Notes: generated by a model from the sequence alone, not told the origin. Positions 1 to 6,592 are shown, counted from the stretch's first letter. The stretch: DNA of 8,801 nucleotides from Solirubrobacterales bacterium (GCA_025963955.1 JAOPZU010000188.1:1-8801), one strand, 5' to 3'. Translations and numbers: made by a program.

Positions 1-1023
1 CATCCGGAGCTCGGCTTCTACGCCCTCGCCGGAGCGCCCGACTCCGCCCGCGCGATCATCGATGAGGTCCGCGCCGGAGAAGCGCTCGGGCTGGGGACCG
101 CGTTCATCTCCGAGCGCTGGAACGTCAAGGAGGCCGCCACCCTCACCGGGGCCGCCGGCGCGGTCAGCGAGCGGATCCGGATCGCGACCGCCGCGACGAA
201 CCACAGCACCCGCCACCCGGTCATCACCGCATCGTGGGCCTCGACGATGCACTCGCTGACCGGCGGGCGCTTCATGCTCGGGATCGGCCGCGGCATCAAG
301 CCGCTCTTCGACGCCTTCGGGATGCCGGGCATCACGACCGCGCAGATGGAGGACTTCGCCGGCCTGATGCGGCGGCTCTGGCACGGGGAGACCATCGTCG
401 GTCACGACGGAGCCGCCGGGACGTACCCCGTGCTGAAGCTGTCGGACGACTTCGACCTCGACATACCCCTTGCCCTTGTCGCCTTCGCCCCGAACTCCCT
501 CGCCCTGGCGGGCCGGGCCTTCGACGAGGTGATCCTCCACACGTTCTTCACCGACGAGACGCTGCAGCGGTGCACGAAGACCGTCAGGGACGCCGCCGAG
601 CAGGCGGGCCGGGACCCGGCCGACGTGAAGGTCTGGTCGTGCTTCGCGACGATCGGCGACCACCTGCCCGAGGACGTCCGGCTCCGCAAGACCGTGGGCC
701 GCCTCGGCACCTACCTGCAGGTCTACGGGGACCTGCTCGTCGCCACCAACCACTGGGATCCGGCGGTGCTCAAACGCTTCCGGGCCGACCCCGTGGTCGC
801 CGGCTTCGGCCGCACGATGCTCGACGGCGCGGCCACCGTCGAGCAGCTCGAACACATCGCCGACCTGCTTCCCGACGAGTGGCTCGCCCCAGCCGCACGC
901 GGAACTCCCGAGCAGTGCGCCGCCGCCGTCCGCGGACAACTCGAGCTCGGCGCTGACGCGGTGATCCTCCACGGCGCCTCACCGGCAGACCTGGAGCCCA
1001 TCGTCGCGGCTTACGCTGGTTGA
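1..1023 (+). CDS. F420-dependent LLM-class oxidoreductase (5' truncated)
   Basis: Frame 1 is open from the first base to the TGA at 1021-1023, giving 340 residues. The start codon lies outside the window, probably only a few residues upstream because the visible N-terminus already begins the first beta strand (PELGFYALAG). The protein looks like a luciferase-like monooxygenase-fold (TIM barrel) enzyme of the actinobacterial F420-dependent group, closest in my memory to the TIGR03857 subfamily. Supporting motifs are TRHP near residues 70-73, GGRFMLGIGRG near 88-98, and a C-terminal stretch with GTPEQCAAAV and GADAVILHG typical of this fold. Such enzymes use reduced coenzyme F420 for hydride transfer to small organic substrates in the cytoplasm; the substrate here cannot be told. 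It is 124 bp upstream of the next gene on the same strand and need not share its transcript. Family is fairly sure, subfamily less so. Confidence 0.9.
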   Translation, partial: HPELGFYALAGAPDSARAIIDEVRAGEALGLGTAFISERWNVKEAATLTGAAGAVSERIRIATAATNHSTRHPVITASWASTMHSLTGGRFMLGIGRGIKPLFDAFGMPGITTAQMEDFAGLMRRLWHGETIVGHDGAAGTYPVLKLSDDFDLDIPLALVAFAPNSLALAGRAFDEVILHTFFTDETLQRCTKTVRDAAEQAGRDPADVKVWSCFATIGDHLPEDVRLRKTVGRLGTYLQVYGDLLVATNHWDPAVLKRFRADPVVAGFGRTMLDGAATVEQLEHIADLLPDEWLAPAARGTPEQCAAAVRGQLELGADAVILHGASPADLEPIVAAYAG

Positions 1024-1147
1024 CGTAGCGTGGCGGGCAGCCGGCCTCGTCGAGCGTCCTGAGCAGTCGGGGACGTCACGGCCAGTGCTGGCGCTCGGTG
1101 AGCGGCTTCTCATTTGATCGCGGCATGAGCCTTCCGACGACCGGGGT

Positions 1148-2179
1148 GTGGCTGCTGCTCTTCTGTCTGGTGCTGGATCGTCCGTTGCGGCGGCTGGTGT
1201 GGTCCACGGGGCGGTCCACGCGGAGCCGACGGCCGCGAGCGCCGCGACGCGGACGTTGTTCAACGATCGGCGCTTCCACGCCCTGAACGTCGCGCCGACG
1301 GAGCGCATCGAGTGCTTCGAGGTCGCAGGCGGGAACGGCCGGGTGATCGGGTCGCTGTCCGGGGTGCTGTGCGGTGGGCAGTTCGTCAACGGCTACAGCG
1401 CGCCGTACGGGGGGCTGGATCTGGTGCGCAGTCGTGAGACGCCCGCGAACGTCGCCCGCCTGGTCGACGAGGTCCTGGAGCAGGTGCGCGTGGCGGGTGC
1501 TCGATCGGTGACTCTGCGGTTGCCGCCGGCGGCGCTCGGTGAGAGCGAGGGCTTGATCCTGTTCACCCTGCTCAACCGTGGCTTCCGGATCGAGCGCTGC
1601 GAGCTGAACCAGCACCTCGACCTCACCGGAATCGGCGACGTGGCTGCCTACCGGGCGGCGTTGAAGTCGCCCGCTCGCCGTGCGCTCGGACGCTTTGGGG
1701 CCGACGAGCTGGGCTGGAGCGAGGCGACCGACCACGCTGCGTGGGAGCGGTGCTACCAGGTGCTGGCCGCCAACCGCGCAGCGAAGGGACGCCGCCTGTC
1801 GCTGTCGCTGGAGTACCTCCAGCGCGCGCGCATCGCCCTGGCCCCGGCCGTGAGGATGTTCGAGCTGCGGACTCGGGCGGGGTCGACAATCGCTGCAGCG
1901 TTGATCTACCGCGTGCGCTCAGAGTGCGATCTGGTGGTGGCCTGGGGTGAACGTCCCGACCACGGGTTGCGTGCCTCACCGATGAATCACCTGGCCTTGC
2001 GCGTGGTCGACCACGCGCTCGCCAGCGGCGTGAGGATCGTCGACCTTGGGATCTCCAACGACTCGGGCCCCGGGCCCGGCGGTGGGCTGCCGCCGAACGG
2101 GGGCCTGCACCAGTTCAAGCAGAGCATCCTCGCCCGCACCGAACCACGCCTCACCCTCGCCAAGGAGCTTCACCCATGA
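1148..2179 (+). CDS. FemAB/GNAT-like N-acyltransferase, glycan or cell-envelope type
   Basis: The protein has up to 343 residues and resembles the FemAB-like or 'BioF2-like acetyltransferase' group of the GNAT superfamily found in polysaccharide clusters. The recognisable part starts near residue 38 (FNDRRFHALN) and includes a SAPYGGL motif at 84-90, a basic SPARRALGRF segment at 174-183 and a C-terminal GNAT-like block. In that block, SPMNHLALRVVDHA is followed by GVRIVDLGISN (277-304) and GGLHQFKQSILA (318-329), the pattern of an acyl-CoA or aminoacyl donor fold. Likely role: transfer of an acyl or aminoacyl group to an amino sugar or lipid-linked saccharide. The GTG at 1148 is the first start after the in-frame stop at 1115, but the first 35 residues are Ala-rich without family features. 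A GTG at 1199 or TTG at 1256 is also possible; none has a clear ribosome binding site. The stop overlaps the next gene by ATGA. Confidence 0.75.
   Translation: MAAALLSGAGSSVAAAGVVHGAVHAEPTAASAATRTLFNDRRFHALNVAPTERIECFEVAGGNGRVIGSLSGVLCGGQFVNGYSAPYGGLDLVRSRETPANVARLVDEVLEQVRVAGARSVTLRLPPAALGESEGLILFTLLNRGFRIERCELNQHLDLTGIGDVAAYRAALKSPARRALGRFGADELGWSEATDHAAWERCYQVLAANRAAKGRRLSLSLEYLQRARIALAPAVRMFELRTRAGSTIAAALIYRVRSECDLVVAWGERPDHGLRASPMNHLALRVVDHALASGVRIVDLGISNDSGPGPGGGLPPNGGLHQFKQSILARTEPRLTLAKELHP
2162..2167 (+). promoter_or_regulatory. Ribosome binding site of the methyltransferase gene
   Basis: AAGGAG lies 8 nt before the ATG at 2176, inside the last codons of the preceding gene. It fixes the methyltransferase start and supports translation coupled to the upstream gene through the ATGA overlap. 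Confidence 0.7.
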
Positions 2180-2907
2180 CCGTCCTGACGGCCGCGGCGC
2201 TCGACGCCTACGCCGAGTCCTACTACCTGAACCCCCGGATCGAGGATGTCCCGATCGAGGAGCTCGGGCAGCGGCGGTCGGTGGACCGCACCATCGCGGC
2301 GCTGCACGGCGCCGAGCGCGTGCTCGAGATGGGATACGGCACCGGTCTGATGACCGCCGAGCTGCTGTCCCGGCAGGTCCCGATCGAGGTCATCGAAGGC
2401 GCGCCGAGTCTCTGCGCGGCCGCGCGCGCCGCGCACCCGGAGCTCACCGTCCACGAGGCGCTGTTCGAGCAGTTCAGCCCGGCCGCCGCGTTCGACGCGG
2501 TGCTGGCGCTGCACATCGCCGAGCACGTGGACGACCCGGTCGCGCTCTTTCGCCTGGTGCACGGCTGGCTGACCCCCGGGGGCGCGATCGTCGTGATGGT
2601 CCCGAACGCCCGCTCCCTGCACCGACGCCTGGCCGTCCGGATGGGACTTCAGCCCGAACTTGACAGCCTCAGCGCCAGGGACCACCTGGTCGGACACCAG
2701 CGCGTCTACGACTTCGAGCGCCTCACCGGCGACCTGCACGCGGCGGGGTTCACCGTCCAGGAGCAATTCGGCTACCAGCTGAAGACCGTCGCCAACGGCA
2801 TGATGAACGACTGGCCGATGGACCTCCACGGTGCCCTGGTCGACATCAGCGAAGAGCTGGATCCCGACCTACTGGCGAACATCGGCGTGCGCGCTGTGCG
2901 CTCGTGA
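2176..2907 (+). CDS. Class I SAM-dependent methyltransferase
   Basis: A 243-residue Rossmann-fold methyltransferase. Motif I is VLEMGYGTG (49-57), the S-adenosylmethionine-binding glycine loop, and the acidic residue ending strand 2 is Glu74 in EVIEG. LALHIAEHVDDP (110-121) corresponds to the motif around strand 4, and LTPGGAIVVMVPNARSLHRR (132-151) is the post-strand-5 block seen in UbiG-like and sugar/glycan methyltransferases. A further conserved-looking stretch is GHQRVYDF (173-180). There is no signal peptide or membrane segment, so it acts in the cytoplasm. The length is normal for the family. The ATG overlaps the TGA of the acyltransferase by 4 nt and its own TGA overlaps the GTG of the glycosyltransferase by 4 nt, so all three are probably one transcript. 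Most likely it methylates a saccharide or lipid-linked glycan intermediate. The substrate is inference from context only. Confidence 0.88.
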   Translation: MTVLTAAALDAYAESYYLNPRIEDVPIEELGQRRSVDRTIAALHGAERVLEMGYGTGLMTAELLSRQVPIEVIEGAPSLCAAARAAHPELTVHEALFEQFSPAAAFDAVLALHIAEHVDDPVALFRLVHGWLTPGGAIVVMVPNARSLHRRLAVRMGLQPELDSLSARDHLVGHQRVYDFERLTGDLHAAGFTVQEQFGYQLKTVANGMMNDWPMDLHGALVDISEELDPDLLANIGVRAVRS

Positions 2908-3845
2908 CGCTCGTCTCCGTCCTCATCCCGGTGTACAACGGCGACACCTTCCTCGCCGCCGCCCTCGAAAGCGCGCTACGACAGACCCACCACGACCTCG
3001 AGATCCTCGTCGGCGACGACTGCTCGACCGACACCTCCCGGGAACTGGCCGAGGCCTACGCCGCCCGGGACCCTCGGATCCGCGTCCTTCCCGCTCTGGA
3101 GCGCAACCTCGGTGCGCCACGCAACCAGATCCGCCTGCACCAGGCCGCCCGGGGCGGCTTCATCAAGCCGCTGCTCCAGGACGACCTCCTGGCTCCCCGC
3201 TGCGTCCAGACGCTGCTCGCCGGGCTGCGCGCCGACGAGACCGCCGCCCTGGCCACCTCGAAACGCGGACTCATCGACGCATCCGGACAGCGCCTTCCCG
3301 ACCAACCTTGGACCGCTGCGCTCACCGACGGCGACGTGCACGCGGACGGCATCGAGCTCGGCGACGCGATGCTGCGCAGCAACGCCAACCTCGTGGGCGA
3401 GGTCACCACCGTCCTCTACCGCGCCGGGCTCGTCCCTCCTGAGGAGCTCTGGACCCTTGACGGACACGAGTACCGCGGCAACGGGGACATCGTCCTATGG
3501 CTCAAGCTCCTCGCCGGCCGACACGCCTTCTACACCCCCAACGAGCTCTCCTTCTTCCGGCAGCACCCTGGCCAGGCCTCCCACCGGCCCGACATCATCA
3601 TCGGCGGCAGCATCGAGTGGGCCCGCATGACTGTCGCCGCCCGCGGATTCGGCTACCTCAGCGACCCCGCCGCCGAGCTCGCCGCGCACACCCAGGCAGC
3701 CGCCACCGCGGAACGCGCCTTCCAGCTCGCCGCCGGCCACCCGGAGTTCCTCCCTCAACTCAGCGATGCACTCGGGCCGCTTCTCGCGCGCGTCGAGCTT
3801 TTGTCCAGCGCACCGCCGGTGATCGCCGAGACCCTCGCGGGGTAG
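2904..3845 (+). CDS. Family 2 (GT-A fold) glycosyltransferase
   Basis: A 313-residue glycosyltransferase. The N-terminus SVLIPVYNGDTFL (5-17) is the classic GT2 first strand, followed by ILVGDDCSTDTS (34-45) with the nucleotide-sugar-binding acidic residues. The DxD-equivalent is probably QDD at 92-94 in KPLLQDDLL. GDIVLWLKLL (194-203) and LSFFRQHPGQAS (215-226) match the acceptor-side block of this family, where the D in GDIVLW is the likely catalytic base. There is no transmembrane segment, so it is a soluble or peripheral enzyme at the inner face of the membrane, using an activated sugar to extend a glycan. The GTG start at 2904 overlaps the preceding TGA (GTGA) and has no obvious ribosome binding site, so it probably depends on re-initiation by ribosomes leaving the methyltransferase. 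The last ~60 residues (from ~253) are helical, Ala-rich and outside the core fold. Family assignment is firm; donor and acceptor are unknown. Confidence 0.9.
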   Translation: MTLVSVLIPVYNGDTFLAAALESALRQTHHDLEILVGDDCSTDTSRELAEAYAARDPRIRVLPALERNLGAPRNQIRLHQAARGGFIKPLLQDDLLAPRCVQTLLAGLRADETAALATSKRGLIDASGQRLPDQPWTAALTDGDVHADGIELGDAMLRSNANLVGEVTTVLYRAGLVPPEELWTLDGHEYRGNGDIVLWLKLLAGRHAFYTPNELSFFRQHPGQASHRPDIIIGGSIEWARMTVAARGFGYLSDPAAELAAHTQAAATAERAFQLAAGHPEFLPQLSDALGPLLARVELLSSAPPVIAETLAG

Positions 3846-3936
3846 GAACGCCCGCCTCGCCTGCGCTGACGGGACCTGATCACCGGAGCGGCAGCGCGTG
3901 ACCGGTCGGGTCAGGCGCCGATGGACTGCGCGGGCC

Positions 3937-3952
3937 CCGGCCGGGCGGCCGG
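3937..3952. terminator. GC-rich hairpin between convergent genes (possible bidirectional terminator)
   Basis: CCGGCC, loop GGGC, GGCCGG makes a perfect 6-bp stem that ends exactly at the stop codon of the - strand transporter gene (3953-3955). It lies 92 nt past the stop of the + strand glycosyltransferase. There is no U-tract, as is common for high-GC actinobacteria, so termination is an inference from the structure and the convergent layout. A weaker 5-bp stem (TGACC/GGTCA, 3899-3913) lies in the same 107-bp gap. Confidence 0.4.
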
Positions 3953-4723
3953 CTACCCGATGTCGGCGGCGCGAACGGTGCTCCAGGAGCGCCAGGTGAT
4001 GCGCAGGATGACGGCGGTCATCGCCAAACCGATGAGCGGGTCGACGATCGGTAGGCCGAGCGCCACGACAGCCGCGCTGGCGATGACCGAGAGGCTCACA
4101 TACCCGTCGGCGCGGGCGTGCTGGCCGTCGGCGATCAGCGCGGCGCTCCCCAGCCGCCGGCCGGCGCGCGTGCGCACCTGCGCGGCCAGCTCGTTGCCGA
4201 GAAAGCCGATGGCGCCCGCGGCAGCGAGGGCGCCCAGGTGGCTGATGTCCTGCGGGTTGACGAGGCGGTTCGTGGCCTCGCCGGCGGCGACCATCGCGCT
4301 GATGAAGATCGCGCCGACCACGAAGTAGCCCGCGCGCTTCTCGGCCAGCCGTGAGCGCAGCAGGAACGCGATGCTCAGCGGAATCGCGGTAAGGGCATCG
4401 CCGACGTTGTGGATGACGTCAGCCAGCAGCGCGAGGCTGCCGGTGACCGCGAAGATCGCGACCTGCGCCAACGCGGTGAGCAGCAGCACGCCAAGGCTGA
4501 TCGCGACGGTCCGCAGTCCATCCCGCGACTGCGTGATGGAGCGGTCCACGAGTCCGTGACTATGGCCGTGAACCCCCTGCCCCCCGTGCTCGTGGCCGTG
4601 AGGCTGAGCTTCAGGAAAACCGCCGTGCCCAGGGACGTGCGTGCTCGCGTCGTGACCGTGCTCGTCGTGATCGGCGTGCTCGTGCTCGTGCTCGCGCTGG
4701 GCACCGACCTTGAGGTGGCTCAA
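3953..4723 (-). CDS. Cation diffusion facilitator (CDF) metal-efflux transporter, His-rich, without C-terminal domain
   Basis: A 256-residue inner-membrane transporter that should export divalent metal (Zn, possibly Co or Ni) in exchange for protons. The first 56 residues hold 15 histidines in HxH and HGH patterns, a cytosolic metal-buffering tail. Six hydrophobic segments follow at about 72-92, 96-121, 132-149, 163-180, 207-224 and 226-244. The transport site is intact: DVIHNVGD in helix 2 (D102, H105, D109) and DGQHARAD in helix 5 (D199, H202, D206), the paired HxxxD signature of CDF proteins. It ends 12 residues after helix 6, so the usual ferredoxin-like cytoplasmic domain is absent. The start is TTG at 4721-4723: it overlaps the regulator's TGA by 4 nt and has a strong GGAGGAGG 4 nt upstream. 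It is co-transcribed with, and surely controlled by, the ArsR-family gene. Zinc is the likeliest substrate, from the helix-2 and helix-5 residues; Co/Ni cannot be excluded. Confidence 0.92.
   Translation of the reverse strand: MSHLKVGAQREHEHEHADHDEHGHDASTHVPGHGGFPEAQPHGHEHGGQGVHGHSHGLVDRSITQSRDGLRTVAISLGVLLLTALAQVAIFAVTGSLALLADVIHNVGDALTAIPLSIAFLLRSRLAEKRAGYFVVGAIFISAMVAAGEATNRLVNPQDISHLGALAAAGAIGFLGNELAAQVRTRAGRRLGSAALIADGQHARADGYVSLSVIASAAVVALGLPIVDPLIGLAMTAVILRITWRSWSTVRAADIG
4676..4693 (-). repeat. Three tandem 6-bp units coding for His-Glu pairs
   Basis: GTGCTC is repeated three times on the + strand; read on the - strand it gives the HEHEHE run at residues 12-17 of the transporter's His-rich tail. 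Such short in-frame repeats can change copy number by slippage, altering the number of metal-binding His residues without a frameshift. Confidence 0.6.
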
Positions 4724-5097
4724 CGGGCCTCCTCCGTGGCTGCCGCGACAGGTGCCAGCGGGCCGGACGGGAAGGCGTCGTGCTCGCTGTGATTGCGAAC
4801 GGCGGCCAGCAGGTCGGCCATGTGGTGATCGCGCAGGCGGTAGAACGCGTTGCGGCCTTCCCGCCGCACCGACACCGCCCCGATCTGCCGCAGGACCCGC
4901 AGCTGCTGGGAGGCGACCGGACCCGACACGCGTGCTGCGGCCGCAAGCTCATCGACGGTCCGTTCCCCGCCGACCAACACGTAGAGCAGTCGTACCCGGC
5001 TCGGCGCGGTGAACGCGGACATCGCCTCGGCGATCCGCTCGCTTTCTTCATCGCCGAGTGGCGCGCCGACCGAGGTGTGCTCCGAGGCATGCGGCAT
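4720..5097 (-). CDS. ArsR/SmtB-family metal-sensing repressor (CzrA/NmtR-like alpha-5 site)
   Basis: A 125-residue winged-helix repressor expected to bind operator DNA as a metal-free dimer and release it on binding excess metal. The DNA-binding core is APSRVRLLYVL (31-41), ERTVDELA (45-52) and the recognition helix around SGPVASQQLRVLRQIGAV (58-75), followed by the wing RREGRNAFYRL. There is no CxC in helix 3, so it is not an arsenic/cadmium sensor of the ArsR or CadC kind. Instead helix 5 carries D90, H92, H103 and H106. This spacing equals that of the dimer-interface sites I recall for CzrA (D84/H86/H97/H100) and NmtR (D91/H93/H104/H107). The mature N-terminus should begin Pro-His (H3), plus H7, reminiscent of NmtR's N-terminal nickel ligands. 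It overlaps the CDF gene by 4 nt (TTGA), so it regulates its own operon. Zn or Co/Ni sensing is likely; which one is open. Confidence 0.92.
   Translation of the reverse strand: MPHASEHTSVGAPLGDEESERIAEAMSAFTAPSRVRLLYVLVGGERTVDELAAAARVSGPVASQQLRVLRQIGAVSVRREGRNAFYRLRDHHMADLLAAVRNHSEHDAFPSGPLAPVAAATEEAR
4728..4735 (-). promoter_or_regulatory. Ribosome binding site deciding the TTG start of the CDF gene
   Basis: On the - strand GGAGGAGG is followed by CCCG and then TTG (4723-4721). This purine run inside the end of the regulator gene is much better than anything near alternative downstream starts and supports the rare TTG start. Confidence 0.65.
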
Positions 5098-5103
5098 GTC
5101 CCG

Positions 5104-5109
5104 ACGGTA
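5104..5109 (-). promoter_or_regulatory. Extended -10 box of a leaderless promoter for the metal-sensor operon
   Basis: On the - strand the sequence TGCTACCGT contains a TANNNT-type -10 (TACCGT) with an upstream TG, and ends 6 nt before the ATG at 5097. That spacing puts the transcription start at or next to the start codon, giving a leaderless mRNA and agreeing with the lack of a good ribosome binding site there. The position is inferred from sequence only. Confidence 0.45.
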
Positions 5110-5129
5110 GCACTAGTGCGCATCCATGC
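5110..5129. promoter_or_regulatory. Two abutting 10-bp palindromes: candidate operator of the ArsR-family repressor
   Basis: GCACTAGTGC (5110-5119) is a perfect palindrome. It is followed without a gap by GCATCCATGC (5120-5129), an inverted repeat GCAT-CC-ATGC. Together they lie just upstream of the proposed -10 box, covering the spacer and reaching toward the -35 region, where a bound repressor would block polymerase. Their centres are 10 bp apart, one helical turn, so two dimers or one dimer in two registers could bind the same face. The link to the adjacent metal sensor is inference. Confidence 0.45.
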
Positions 5130-5185
5130 AGATGTACTCGCTCCCGGACGCTGAGAACCTCAGGATCGCCCGTCGCGAGCGACCG

Positions 5186-6592
5186 TCATGGACGAACCAC
5201 GATGGTCGCCGGCATGTCGACCGGGTGCAGGGAGCAGAAGTACGAGTACGTGCCCGCGGCCGTGAAGGTCTCGCTGTACGCCTCGCCGCGCTTCAGGTAG
5301 CGGGACGCGAAACCTCTGGGGCCGCGGACCCAGGAGACGTCGTGGCGCTGTCGGTCCTGAAAGCGCCAGCGAACCGTCGTCCCGACCTTGATCGAGAGCT
5401 GTTGAGGGGCGAACGCGAACCGCCGCACGTTGACGGTCGCCAGGTTGCTCTGGGACCAGAGCGGCGGGCCGCCGAGTCCGGGGATCGCGTGACCGACACC
5501 GTCCGCGTCGCGACGGGAGAGATCTTGATTCACCATCGGGGGATCGGGCCGCCCCGGTGCGCCGAGAAACGGCAGGCGACCGTCGACGACGTCCGTCGGC
5601 AGCGGGGGGCAGGCCGCGGGTCCGGGATCTTTGGTCCGCGCGACGTAGACGTGCGCGATCCCCATGACCTTCACGTGCGGCCGCGAGTTGTCGTAGACGG
5701 AGTCGACCCGGATCGCCTCGCCCTCGTGGACCGCCCAACCGGTCTCTGACACGGGGACGCTCACGCTCCGCGGGGAGGGCTCGTGCAGCATCGGAGACAT
5801 CGAGTAGATCGGGTCAGCTGAGCTGCCGTAGCGAGCAGAAGACGTCGCCAGGGTGCGGTCGGCGCACCCGATCTGCCTCAGCGCGATCTGCCGGCCCCCT
5901 CCGTGGAGGTGGCCGGCGAGGGCAACGATGCGACCGGAGGCAGGGACGTGCCAGACCGCCGACCGTACGTCGTTCGATCCCGCCGCACCGCCCCCGGGGA
6001 CGTTGTAGATGCGCTGAACCTGGCACGCGACGCTGATCCAGTACGGGGTGACCGGCACCATCGCGGCCGACTCGGTGGTGACGGTGTAGCGGATGTACAC
6101 CTGACGATGGGGCGCCTTGTGGTTCATCAGCATGTACCGAAGCCGCCAGCGGTCACGGTTGTGGATCGGGTATCCGTAGCCGGCCGGGAGGCGGAGAGCC
6201 GAGTCCTCCTCGGCGGTGCCGTAGAACGGCTCCCGCGGGCGTACCCCGCAGTAGTCGCTCGTGCGATCCCCCGGGAAACGACCGTCATTGACGAAGACCG
6301 CATGGTGGAGCATCACCTGCGTCTGCGGGACCGGGCGCCCTGCGCCATCCACGACGATCGCGTGCATCGCCGTCAGGTACCCGTCGAGTGGCGGCGACGG
6401 CACCGACACGCCCTCTGCCGGTTCCCTCGTCTCGTACCCATTCATGGCGATCGGGCCGTACCGGAACGACTGGGTCTGCTGCGACGCAGAGGCGGTCGCG
6501 CACGACACGAGCAGCACGCCGAACACCGCGACCGACAGCGACCGCAGTCGCTTCCCCCTGAGGAGAGGCCGCACTCCCGCGCGCCAGATCAT
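5186..6592 (-). CDS. Exported two-copper monooxygenase-like protein fused to a C-terminal cupredoxin
   Basis: A 468-residue exported copper protein from the ATG at 6590-6592, which overlaps the RTX gene's stop as ATGA; a GTG at 6596-6598 would add two residues. The basic N-terminus and hydrophobic stretch end in LVSC (Cys31), a lipobox, so it may be a lipoprotein; cleavage at ASA just after is the alternative. Residues ~45-320 resemble the Cu type II ascorbate-dependent monooxygenase fold of peptidylglycine and dopamine hydroxylases. The likely CuH ligands are H96, H97 (MLHHAVF) and H158 (MLMNH). The likely CuM ligands are H228, H230 (AGHLHGGG) and M310 (VKVMGIAH). After a Pro-rich linker, residues ~385-468 form a blue-copper domain with ligands H417, C453, H456 and M460 (FCSLHPVDM). 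The cupredoxin could feed electrons to the copper pair in place of ascorbate. Substrate unknown. The complete ligand set argues for a working enzyme, not a relic. Confidence 0.82.
   Translation of the reverse strand: MIWRAGVRPLLRGKRLRSLSVAVFGVLLVSCATASASQQTQSFRYGPIAMNGYETREPAEGVSVPSPPLDGYLTAMHAIVVDGAGRPVPQTQVMLHHAVFVNDGRFPGDRTSDYCGVRPREPFYGTAEEDSALRLPAGYGYPIHNRDRWRLRYMLMNHKAPHRQVYIRYTVTTESAAMVPVTPYWISVACQVQRIYNVPGGGAAGSNDVRSAVWHVPASGRIVALAGHLHGGGRQIALRQIGCADRTLATSSARYGSSADPIYSMSPMLHEPSPRSVSVPVSETGWAVHEGEAIRVDSVYDNSRPHVKVMGIAHVYVARTKDPGPAACPPLPTDVVDGRLPFLGAPGRPDPPMVNQDLSRRDADGVGHAIPGLGGPPLWSQSNLATVNVRRFAFAPQQLSIKVGTTVRWRFQDRQRHDVSWVRGPRGFASRYLKRGEAYSETFTAAGTYSYFCSLHPVDMPATIVVRP

Noticed and set aside
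1021..1078. TGACGT (1021-1026) and ACGTCA (1073-1078) inverted repeat flanking the gap after the oxidoreductase gene
   Set aside because: Six-base arms 46 nt apart are expected by chance in this composition, and the first arm includes the stop codon.
1098..1286. Open frame with a hydrophobic run (VWLLLFCLVL) overlapping the start of the acyltransferase gene
   Set aside because: It has no family features beyond the hydrophobic run, turns into Arg/Pro-rich sequence typical of an out-of-frame reading, and ends inside the better-supported gene.
5151..5163. Inverted repeat CTGAG-AAC-CTCAG between the copper-protein gene and the metal-sensor gene
   Set aside because: A 5-bp stem with a 3-nt loop and no U-tract is too weak to call a terminator, although its position would suit one.
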